From contig JAHJAQ010000069.1 in NCBI GenBank assembly GCA_018813975.1, positions 1-16,646 of the forward strand: a stretch of DNA of 16,646 nt, written 5' to 3'. Made by a program: the position numbers and the translations under genes. The DNA is from Microcaldota archaeon (GTDB lineage: Archaea; Iainarchaeota; Iainarchaeia; Iainarchaeales; JAGVWC01). Under the pieces are notes generated by a model. The model was not told the origin of the DNA. It worked only from the letters and a program-made list of their open reading frames with translations, and did no database searches. Shown piece after piece: positions 1 through 6,228 of this stretch. Numbering within the stretch: position 1 is the first letter of the stretch; every line of letters begins with the position of its first letter.

Positions 1-1
1 G

Positions 2-625
2 GATATTTTAGGGGTGGCCAAACACGTTTTTTCTGTAATAGAATTTAAAAACAAAGAAAAACCAGGAACAGGCAAAAAAGCATCCATTTTATTGGCAGAT
101 GCCACTGGAGAGGTTTTTGTAACTTTTTGGCACAAGGATACTGAAAAGATTCAAAATATTCCAAGCGGAACCCCGATCTTATTGCGCGGAGTATCGGTTT
201 CTTCTTATAATAATCAAACCCAAGTCAGTTTTGGGTATCGTTCTCAACTAGAAACAAATCCTTCCCAAGCCCAAGAAATAACCTTGCCACAAATAACCTT
301 AGAAAAAATTTCTATTAAAGAAATTCAACCACCCTTGTTTAATTTTTGTTTAGAAGCAACCGTGGATGAGGTGCTTCCCGTTAAAGAATTTATCACTCAA
401 AAAGGCGAAAATGGAAAACTACAACGCATTCGCCTAATGGATAAAAACGATTCTATTCTGGCGGTCGCCTGGAATGAAAAAGTACTGGAAAGCGAAATGC
501 TCAAACCAGGCCAAAAAATCTTATTAGAAAATGTCCGTGCCAAAACCGATTGGCAGGGGGGAAAAGAAATTTCTTTGGACAAAAACGCACGCATTATAGT
601 ACTAGAAGAAAAAAAAGAAGTATAA
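2..625 (+). CDS. RPA-like single-stranded DNA-binding protein, two OB folds (5' partial)
   Basis: The frame is open to the left edge, so the gene probably starts outside the window. A GTG at 14 is only the first possible start inside it. Residues of about 1-90 (from the GTG) look like an archaeal RPA OB fold: the pattern ILLADATGEVFVTFW followed by a GTPILLRGVSV strand is typical. A second OB-like unit spans about 100-200, with the strands RIRLMDKNDSILAVAW and GQKILLENVRAK. Such proteins coat single-stranded DNA in replication, repair and recombination, which fits the nearby radA. No zinc finger is visible in the part seen. The stop codon directly abuts the stop of the convergent membrane-protein gene with no spacer. 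The RPA family is fairly sure; the exact subtype and the full length are not. Confidence 0.8.
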   Translation, partial: DILGVAKHVFSVIEFKNKEKPGTGKKASILLADATGEVFVTFWHKDTEKIQNIPSGTPILLRGVSVSSYNNQTQVSFGYRSQLETNPSQAQEITLPQITLEKISIKEIQPPLFNFCLEATVDEVLPVKEFITQKGENGKLQRIRLMDKNDSILAVAWNEKVLESEMLKPGQKILLENVRAKTDWQGGKEISLDKNARIIVLEEKKEV

Positions 626-1462
626 TTATAGTAATTGGGGCAATACCGAATTAAACACTATTACCTCAATCAGTCCAGCAATCAAAACCAGTACAACAGA
701 TACCAGGAGCAAAGAAGCCACTTGCGTGAACAAACTATAAAAGCGCTCTGAAGAAATTTTTTCAGCAGTAACCGCTTTGCTCAAAACCCCTCCCGCAATT
801 GAAGAAACAAAATAACTGGAAGCCTCTAACAGCAAATGAGGCAGGATTAAAAGTAAACTCAAAAAGTTTCCCGGAAACGCCGTCATAAAAATACCCAAAG
901 TAAGACCCCAAAAAATCGCGTTTCGAACCACAACAAAAGTAGTTCCAAACTCAAAAACAAAAGAAATCAAAAAACCCAGGAACAGAACGCCCAAATTATT
1001 AATCAACAGCCCTTCCAAAGAAACCGACATACCAGGCCGGAAAATACCGAATTGTAATTCAAAAATACTGGTAATAGAACCAAAGTCCAGCCACGCCCCC
1101 AGCAAAATAAACGCAGCAAAAACAGTTACAAAATAAACCAAATAAACCTCAAATAATGGCCAAAAATCCGAAAAAAACTGGGAAAGCTTCCATCTTTTGG
1201 CCCGAAACGTAATATCCTCCATTAAAACCCCACTTTTTGTGCTGCGAGTTATACGACCCGCCAATAAAGCCGATAATGAAATCCTACGATTTACAACCGG
1301 CAGGATGGCAATGGCAATAATAAACAAGGCCACAAAACCCACTTTAGTCTGCAAGGCCAAAAAAATCGCGAGCAATGAAAAAACCACACCCAAAATAAAA
1401 AAAACCAGGACATGACTAAATCGCTTGGAATACAAAAACCGTTCTAGAACACTCGCAATCAA
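626..1462 (-). CDS. SpoIIM/DUF95-family integral membrane protein
   Basis: The product has 278 residues and about seven hydrophobic segments: two near residues 17-60, one near 100-128, three between about 150 and 230, and one at the C-terminus. The segment LPHLLLEASSYFVSSIAGG resembles the conserved 'PHG.xE.pa...a...G' region of the SpoIIM (stage II sporulation protein M) family, which is common in archaea and of unknown function there. The start is a TTG at 1462. An in-frame stop lies five codons upstream, and a GAGGGG sequence just before the TTG can act as a ribosome binding site. The gene converges on the RPA-like gene with no gap and diverges from radA. Its role is unknown; family assignment is moderately sure. 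Confidence 0.7.
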   Translation of the reverse strand: MIASVLERFLYSKRFSHVLVFFILGVVFSLLAIFLALQTKVGFVALFIIAIAILPVVNRRISLSALLAGRITRSTKSGVLMEDITFRAKRWKLSQFFSDFWPLFEVYLVYFVTVFAAFILLGAWLDFGSITSIFELQFGIFRPGMSVSLEGLLINNLGVLFLGFLISFVFEFGTTFVVVRNAIFWGLTLGIFMTAFPGNFLSLLLILPHLLLEASSYFVSSIAGGVLSKAVTAEKISSERFYSLFTQVASLLLVSVVLVLIAGLIEVIVFNSVLPQLL

Positions 1463-1547
1463 AACAACGCCCCTCTAGTCAACGCTAATAAAAGTAAAAA
1501 CTACTTAAAGAAACCCATTGTTTTACCGGCAATACACCCTAAAATCA

Positions 1548-1555
1548 TTTAAAAA
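1548..1555 (+). promoter_or_regulatory. TATA-like box for radA
   Basis: TTTAAAAA lies about 95 nt before the radA start. A transcript beginning about 27 nt downstream would have a leader of roughly 70 nt, which agrees with radA having a strong SD sequence rather than being leaderless. Confidence 0.45.
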
Positions 1556-1632
1556 CCGCAACCACTCTTTATTGGAGTACCGGAACCCAAGACCCTGCGT
1601 TGGCTCAAATGCACGGCCAAAACGTTCCAACA

Positions 1633-1638
1633 GGAGGA
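1633..1638 (+). promoter_or_regulatory. Shine-Dalgarno site that fixes the radA start
   Basis: GGAGGA is 8 nt before ATG 1647. It is one of the strongest SD matches in the window and decides against the upstream in-frame ATG at 1518. Confidence 0.8.
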
Positions 1639-1646
1639 GAATTCAT

Positions 1647-2714
1647 ATGAGCGAAAAAACCGTTACAGTTACAAAACCATCGGTCAAAAATACTATCGGA
1701 AAGACCATGGAAACTACTTCTGACAAAAAAGAAACCGAAATCACAACCCCAAAGGCAAAAGAAGTCAAGGAAGCCAAAATAAAATCGATTTTAGAGCTTC
1801 CCGGCATTGGACCCCAAAGCGCGGAAAAACTCATTCAAGCAGGGTATAAAACCCTGGAAAGCGTAGCAGTAGCTTCCCCCATGGAAATGGTAGAAGTGGC
1901 TGGCGTTGGAGAACTAACCGCAGCCAAAGCCATTAATGCCGCAAGAGAAAGCCTTGAAATGGGATATGAAAGCGCTGACAAAATCCAAGCAAGAAGAGAA
2001 CTCATTGGAAGACTTAGCACCGGAAGCAAAGAACTAGATATTCTTATTGGCGGGGGAGTGGAAACCCAAAGCATTACAGAAATTTACGGGGCATTCGCAA
2101 GCGGTAAAACCCAATGGGCCTTTCAACTAAGCGTTATGGCCCAACTACCAAAAGAAAAAGGCGGTTTAAATGGAAATGTATTATACCTTGACACCGAAAA
2201 CTCTTTTCGACCAGAACGCATTGTACAAATCGCCAAAGCCAAAGGATTAAATCCCGATAATACTCTAAAAAATATTTTCGTAGCACGCGCCTATAACGCA
2301 GATCACCAGATGTTATTAGCGGAAAAAGCCGCAGATCTCGTTAAAGAAAAAAACATTAAACTCGTTATTGTAGATTCCCTAACCTCACAATTTCGCTCCG
2401 AATTTATTGGCAGGGGAAGACTATCAGATCGACAACAACGATTAAACAAACACATGCGCGCCCTCATGAAACTAGCGGAAATGCACAATGTTGCCGTTCT
2501 AGTAACCAACCAAGTTATGAGTAGGCCAGACATCTTGTTTGGAGATCCCACCGCACCCATTGGCGGGCATATTGTAGCCCACAATTCCAAAACACGATTG
2601 TACCTGCGCAAAGCCAAAGAAGACAAACGCGTTGCCAAACTGGTTGATTCGCCATCCCTACCAGACGGAGAAGCAGTTTATCGATTAAGCGAAAACGGCA
2701 TCGAAGACACATAA
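1647..2714 (+). CDS. radA: DNA repair and recombination protein RadA
   Basis: This archaeal RecA/Rad51 recombinase (355 residues) forms ATP-dependent filaments on single-stranded DNA and drives strand exchange. Residues 1-45 are a polar Lys/Thr/Glu-rich extension. Residues 48-100 hold the helix-hairpin-helix domain (LPGIGPQSAEKLIQAGY). Walker A is GAFASGKT at 148-155; archaeal RadA usually has GEFGSGKT, so two non-essential positions differ. Walker B is LVIVD at 239-243, followed by the signature GRGRLSDRQQRLNKH and the L2 region NQVMSRPD...GGHI. The interdomain polymerisation motif, usually FxxA, appears as YESA (107-110). The ATG at 1647 is chosen because GGAGGA lies at 1633-1638 and RadA homology starts after it. 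The open frame back to 1518 has no such support. Confidence 0.96.
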   Translation: MSEKTVTVTKPSVKNTIGKTMETTSDKKETEITTPKAKEVKEAKIKSILELPGIGPQSAEKLIQAGYKTLESVAVASPMEMVEVAGVGELTAAKAINAARESLEMGYESADKIQARRELIGRLSTGSKELDILIGGGVETQSITEIYGAFASGKTQWAFQLSVMAQLPKEKGGLNGNVLYLDTENSFRPERIVQIAKAKGLNPDNTLKNIFVARAYNADHQMLLAEKAADLVKEKNIKLVIVDSLTSQFRSEFIGRGRLSDRQQRLNKHMRALMKLAEMHNVAVLVTNQVMSRPDILFGDPTAPIGGHIVAHNSKTRLYLRKAKEDKRVAKLVDSPSLPDGEAVYRLSENGIEDT

Positions 2715-2726
2715 AATAAAAATATT

Positions 2727-2857
2727 ATTGGGGAATCGAGTGACCAAGCAAACCCGCAGGTTTGCGGGCCCCAAAAAGCCTTGCTTTTTGAGGAAACGAA
2801 ATTCCCCGCATATTTCGGTGCGCCCGCTCGAAAGCGGCCCTACAAATCGACCCCAAT
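2727..2857 (+). ncRNA. Unassigned structured RNA or structured radA 3' UTR
   Basis: This 131-nt stretch lies in the gap between radA and the NAD kinase gene. ATTGGGG (2727-2733) and TCGA (2736-2739) pair with TCGA (2847-2850) and CCCCAAT (2851-2857), giving an 11-bp stem with an AA bulge that closes the whole element. Inside are hairpins at 2753-2768 (6 bp, GGTT loop), 2772-2790 (8 bp, CTT loop), 2807-2822 (4 bp) and 2824-2837 (5 bp, CGAA loop). GGGGAAT (2730-2736) can instead pair with ATTCCCC (2801-2807), which excludes the closing stem, so two folds compete. A T-rich tract follows. The GAGGAAAC at 2790-2797 recalls RNase P region I, but the other RNase P signatures are absent and the element is too short. 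No clear promoter precedes it, so it may be part of the radA transcript. Confidence 0.45.
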
Positions 2858-2863
2858 TTAACC

Positions 2864-2890
2864 TATTTTTTCTTTTTTTATTATTTCTTT
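2864..2890 (+). terminator. T-rich terminator after radA / structured RNA
   Basis: A nearly uninterrupted T tract (long runs at 2866-2871 and 2873-2879) follows the structured element and precedes the NAD kinase promoter. This is the usual form of an archaeal terminator. Confidence 0.6.
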
Positions 2891-2904
2891 AGGGCAAAAT
2901 GACC

Positions 2905-2914
2905 CCTTTAAAGG
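2905..2914 (+). promoter_or_regulatory. TATA box for the NAD kinase operon
   Basis: CCTTTAAAGG, a perfect 10-bp palindrome, is centred about 29 nt before ATG 2939. Transcription would start at or next to the ATG, giving a leaderless mRNA. No SD sequence precedes this gene. Confidence 0.6.
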
Positions 2915-2938
2915 ATTTTCTGTTTTAGGAATAGTGCT

Positions 2939-3931
2939 ATGAAAGTCCCCAAAACAATTGGCATTGCACTTTCCAAACGAGAAACCGCTAAACTTGTTTT
3001 CAAACAATGCCAACGTGTTTTTCAAAAAAAAAAGGTAAAACTAAATCTAGCACTAAACCTAACCTGGACTGTTTTAAAAACGAACAAGCCCTTTTTGCAA
3101 AGCGATATTATTATTTGTTTTGGGGGAGACGGTTCTTTTTTGCGGGTCTGTCAAGCCATTCAAACCAAAACACCGCTTTTTTTGGTTGGAACAGGAGAAC
3201 GAAACTATTTAAGTTGTATTACAGCAAGCGAAGCACCCAAAAAAATAGAAGAAATATTGAATGGACAATATTACACCAAAAAAAGAACACGCCTTTCCAG
3301 CGGCCTTCCCCGCCAACCATTTGCCCTAAACGAAATTGCAATAACGCCCGCTCAATCCGCCACTATTTTACATTATGAGTTGGCTATTGAAAACCAAACC
3401 ATTTGGCACGATTATAGTGACGGGATATTGATTTGCACACCAACCGGTTCGAGTGCTTATTTTGCAGCCGCAGGAGGACCACGATTGGATGTGGATGCCC
3501 CCATTGTTGGAATTGCTTCCTTAAACTCAATTGAAGAAAGGAAAAAAATGGTTTCCAGTAACCAAAAAAAAGTTGTGGTTAAAAAAATGGGAAGTGCATC
3601 CCCCATTGAAGCAATTATAGATGGACAGCAACGCGTTACCATTACAAAAGAACTGGAAATTAGCTTGGCTAAAAAACCAGTTTGGTTAGGTTTTCCCTTG
3701 GAAAAAAAAGTCTTAAAACCACTTCGAATGATTGACCTTACACCCAGTGCACGTTTGGTATGGCAATTATTGCAATCACAAGGCGCTAGCACGCAACAAG
3801 AACTAATAAATCAGTCTGGTTTGCATGCACGAAGTATTCGAAGAGCATTAAAGGATTTGCTCATTCAAAAAAAAGTAGTGAAAAGACCCTATTCAAAAGA
3901 CAATCGACAAGACCTATATCACCCAGTATAA
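2939..3931 (+). CDS. nadK: NAD kinase fused to a C-terminal winged-helix domain
   Basis: The protein has 330 residues. Residues 1-265 are an ATP-NAD kinase that makes NADP from NAD: GGDG at 62-65, the NE pair at 131-132, and the signature SDGILICTPTGSSAY at 160-174. The segment after GGDG (LVGTGERNYLSC, 82-93) departs from the usual GxNxGxLGFL, so substrate handling may differ. Residues of about 266-330 (SARLVWQLLQSQGASTQQEL, then SIRRALKDLLIQKKVV and a basic wing) read as a winged helix-turn-helix of MarR/ArsR-like shape. Ordinary NAD kinases end near residue 260-300 and lack it. The domain could bind DNA or a protein partner. The gene heads an operon; the ABC ATPase starts 21 nt after its stop. 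Kinase identity is sure; the fusion's role is unknown. Confidence 0.9.
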   Translation: MKVPKTIGIALSKRETAKLVFKQCQRVFQKKKVKLNLALNLTWTVLKTNKPFLQSDIIICFGGDGSFLRVCQAIQTKTPLFLVGTGERNYLSCITASEAPKKIEEILNGQYYTKKRTRLSSGLPRQPFALNEIAITPAQSATILHYELAIENQTIWHDYSDGILICTPTGSSAYFAAAGGPRLDVDAPIVGIASLNSIEERKKMVSSNQKKVVVKKMGSASPIEAIIDGQQRVTITKELEISLAKKPVWLGFPLEKKVLKPLRMIDLTPSARLVWQLLQSQGASTQQELINQSGLHARSIRRALKDLLIQKKVVKRPYSKDNRQDLYHPV

Positions 3932-3952
3932 TTATTTGAAGAGGAAAAAAAC

Positions 3953-4675
3953 ATGATTTTAGAAAAAAACGTATTAACCGCTAAAGACCTTGTAAAGCGC
4001 TATGAAGTAGGCGACAATGTGGTAATGGCATTGGATGGAATTGACTTAAATGTTCAACCAGGCGAATACCTCGCAATTATGGGCCCCAGCGGTAGCGGAA
4101 AAACCACGTTATTGGACGTATTGAGCTGTGTATTGCGCCCCAGCACGGGAAAAGTATACATTCACAACCAATTGGTCTCTGGCATGAACGATGAAGAACT
4201 AGCCCGAATTCGGGGTAAAACCATTGGATTTGTATTCCAATCCTTTAATCTGATTGGAAGGTTAACTGCCAAAGAAAACGTAATGCTGCCCCTATGGTTT
4301 CAAGGCATTCCCAAAAAAGAACGCGAAACAATTGCGATTGAAATGCTCAAAAACGTTGGATTGGAAAAACGCATGCATCACAAGCCCAATGAACTTAGCG
4401 GAGGCCAAAAACAACGCGTAGCAATTGCGCGCGCACTAGCCGTAAACCCAGAAATTATTGTAGCCGATGAACCCACTGGAAATTTGGACTCAGAATCCGG
4501 CGAAAAAATACTGGAAATTATTCAAGAACTGAACCAAAACCAAAAGAAAACTATTATTATGGTTACGCATGAAAGATATGTGGCAGAACATGCCAAAAGA
4601 ATTATTTACTTGAAAGACGGTAAAATTATAAAAGAAGAAAAAAAACCAGAAAAGAGAACTAAAAATGCATTTTAA
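3953..4675 (+). CDS. ABC transporter ATP-binding protein, MacB/LolD type
   Basis: The product has 240 residues and every motif of an active ABC ATPase: Walker A GPSGSGKT (44-51), Q-loop Q96 in FVFQSFNL, signature LSGGQ (148-152), Walker B IIVADE (168-173) and H-loop H206 in VTHE. The sequence FQSFNLIGRLTAKENV and the PTGNLDS stretch place it in the MacB/LolD/FtsE-like group, which normally works with an FtsX-like permease. Residues 225-240 form a short charged tail. A GAGG sequence about 9 nt upstream supports ATG 3953. The gene overlaps the next by 11 nt, so the two are probably translated together. No permease gene is adjacent, which is unusual for this group. Confidence 0.93.
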   Translation: MILEKNVLTAKDLVKRYEVGDNVVMALDGIDLNVQPGEYLAIMGPSGSGKTTLLDVLSCVLRPSTGKVYIHNQLVSGMNDEELARIRGKTIGFVFQSFNLIGRLTAKENVMLPLWFQGIPKKERETIAIEMLKNVGLEKRMHHKPNELSGGQKQRVAIARALAVNPEIIVADEPTGNLDSESGEKILEIIQELNQNQKKTIIMVTHERYVAEHAKRIIYLKDGKIIKEEKKPEKRTKNAF

Positions 4676-5876
4676 ATGGATATTATTGTTATTGTTCTTG
4701 GCACTTGCAATACAAGGCGTTCAAGCCGCCACTTTTAGCATAGCCAATACCTATTCCCCAGCTCCAGCAGAACCCGGTCAATTAGTTACGATTTGGGCAA
4801 CCATTACTAATAGTGAAAACGCGATTGCTGAAAACGTGGAAGTAACGTTAGATTTAGGATATCCATTTTCAACCAGCGAAGCCGGAAAATCCAGTGCCTT
4901 TTTTGATCAAATATTATCCCACCAAAGTAAAGTAGCCAAGCTAGAAATCCAAACGGATAAAGGAGCATTGAATGGCACGTACACTATAATCGTTAATGTT
5001 AGTGAAGATGGTCAATCTCGAATTGGGAAAGACCTTTCCATTACCATTACTGCAATTAAACCACAAGTAGAATTAATTGAAAGTTCTATAAGCGAGGTAA
5101 GTGTAGGGGGCATTCTTGAAACTACACTCACGTTGCGAAACACGGGCAGTTCAACAGCCAAAAATATTTTGATTGGAACCGGTGAAGATAGAACCGTGAC
5201 CAGTACAGGAATCGTAGTTGACAGACCCATTAAAACCATTGGACCTTCTTTTTCTTTTTTAGAATCAATAGAACCGGGTGCTACTGAAACAGTTTTGCTA
5301 AAGCTAGGAGTGGATAGTAGTGCTGAACAAAAAACCCATGTAGTACCTTTAACCATTAATTTCCAAGATACCAATCGATCCGAGTACAGCATAACAAGAT
5401 ATTTGGGTGTTTTAGTACGTGCTATTGCAGAATTGGATGGCACGATTGTCCAAGACCAAACCACTGCTTTTCCGGGAACCACTGCCGAATTCACAATTAA
5501 TGTGTTTAATCGCGGCAGTGCAACTGCTCGAAACGTAGTGGTAACTTTGAACGCACCCCCTAACGTGAATATTACCTCTGAAAAAAAAGTGTTTATTGGA
5601 ACCATGGATCCGGATGATTTTGATTCTTTCAAAGTAGAAACCACTATTAGTGGCGATACAATTCCAGGAGAACTGCCCATTTCCCTTCTCTTTGAATACA
5701 AAAACCAGGATTTTAGTACGCAAAGCGTTCAACAACAGGTTTCATTGAATGTTGTGAGCCAAGCGGAAGCCCAACAAAACGGGGGCGCTGGCTTATTGGG
5801 AAATATTATCCTAGTAATTGTCCTTATTGTGATTATCTATTTTGTGTACAAACGCTTTTTCAAAAAGAAAAAATAA
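4665..5876 (+). CDS. Secreted, membrane-anchored CARDB/S-layer-like protein (COG1361 type)
   Basis: The protein has 403 residues. Residues 1-21 are a signal peptide (basic start, long Leu/Ile core, cleavage likely after VQA). The outside part consists of about three Ig-like beta-sandwich units of the CARDB/NEW3 type, seen in repeated phrases such as PGQLVTIWATITNSENAIAE, GILETTLTLRNTGSSTAKN and PGTTAEFTINVFNRGSATAR. A single membrane helix at about 378-396 is followed by a basic cytoplasmic tail, giving an N-out/C-in topology. In many archaea, COG1361 proteins are encoded beside a MacB-type ATPase and an FtsX-like permease. Here the ATPase gene overlaps this one and the permease is missing. 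The protein may stand in as the membrane partner or may recruit a distant permease. Confidence 0.8.
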   Translation: MHFKWILLLLFLALAIQGVQAATFSIANTYSPAPAEPGQLVTIWATITNSENAIAENVEVTLDLGYPFSTSEAGKSSAFFDQILSHQSKVAKLEIQTDKGALNGTYTIIVNVSEDGQSRIGKDLSITITAIKPQVELIESSISEVSVGGILETTLTLRNTGSSTAKNILIGTGEDRTVTSTGIVVDRPIKTIGPSFSFLESIEPGATETVLLKLGVDSSAEQKTHVVPLTINFQDTNRSEYSITRYLGVLVRAIAELDGTIVQDQTTAFPGTTAEFTINVFNRGSATARNVVVTLNAPPNVNITSEKKVFIGTMDPDDFDSFKVETTISGDTIPGELPISLLFEYKNQDFSTQSVQQQVSLNVVSQAEAQQNGGAGLLGNIILVIVLIVIIYFVYKRFFKKKK

Positions 5877-5899
5877 TCCTAAAACGGGCGATAGGTAGC

Positions 5900-5907
5900 T
5901 ATAAAAA
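5900..5907 (+). promoter_or_regulatory. TATA box of the SRP RNA gene
   Basis: TATAAAAA is centred 27 nt before the predicted 5' end of the SRP RNA at 5930, the expected archaeal spacing. Confidence 0.7.
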
Positions 5908-5929
5908 GCGTTTTTAAGAGAAATTTTTT

Positions 5930-6200
5930 GTGGGCTAGGTTGGAGCGGTAGCAGTGTTCTATTACCACAAATCTGCTTTAGGTGGAACCGAAGCTTTTGG
6001 GGCGAATGCCTTTCGTTCGAATGGCCAATGGTTGGACGTTGAACGCTTGTCCCCAAAGGCTGAAAGCACTAGTCAATCCGCCAGATTCGGAAGAAAGCAA
6101 CGGTAGCTATTGTTTTGAGTGCTTTGGAATTCACAGGCGGGAGGAAAATCACTGGGTTAACTATTCGAATACAATGCACTCCACTCAAGGGCGTGCCCAC
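5930..6200 (+). ncRNA. ffs: Signal recognition particle RNA (archaeal 7S RNA)
   Basis: The RNA is about 271 nt long. The ends pair: GTGGGC at 5930-5935 with GCCCAC at 6195-6200. The start GGGCTAGGTTGG matches the Alu-domain 5' end of archaeal SRP RNAs. Helix 8 is unmistakable: AGCACT (6065-6070) pairs with AGTGCT (6119-6124), CAAT (6074-6077) with ATTG (6109-6112), and TTC (6086-6088) with GAA (6093-6095), closing a GGAA tetraloop at 6089-6092. The flanking CAGA and AGCA form the symmetric loop that binds SRP54. The RNA is the scaffold of the particle that targets nascent membrane and secreted proteins. It has its own TATA box and lies 28 nt before rel. End positions are predicted from pairing and may be off by a few nucleotides. 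Confidence 0.93.
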
Positions 6201-6208
6201 ATTAAAAA
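6201..6208 (+). promoter_or_regulatory. TATA-like box for rel at the SRP RNA 3' edge
   Basis: ATTAAAAA begins right after the SRP RNA 3' end and is centred about 25 nt before ATG 6229. It could give a leaderless rel mRNA. Read-through from the SRP RNA promoter is the alternative. Confidence 0.45.
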
Positions 6209-6228
6209 CAAAAAAGAAATGAGAAAAA

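Noticed and set aside
1518..1646. RadA starting at ATG 1518
   Set aside because: The extra 43 residues have no RadA homology, the region contains a TATA-like box, and a strong SD sits before ATG 1647.
2727..2857. RNase P RNA
   Set aside because: Only GAGGAAAC resembles conserved region I. The element is too short, and no region V (ACAGAA...GGCUUA) or P4 pairing is visible.
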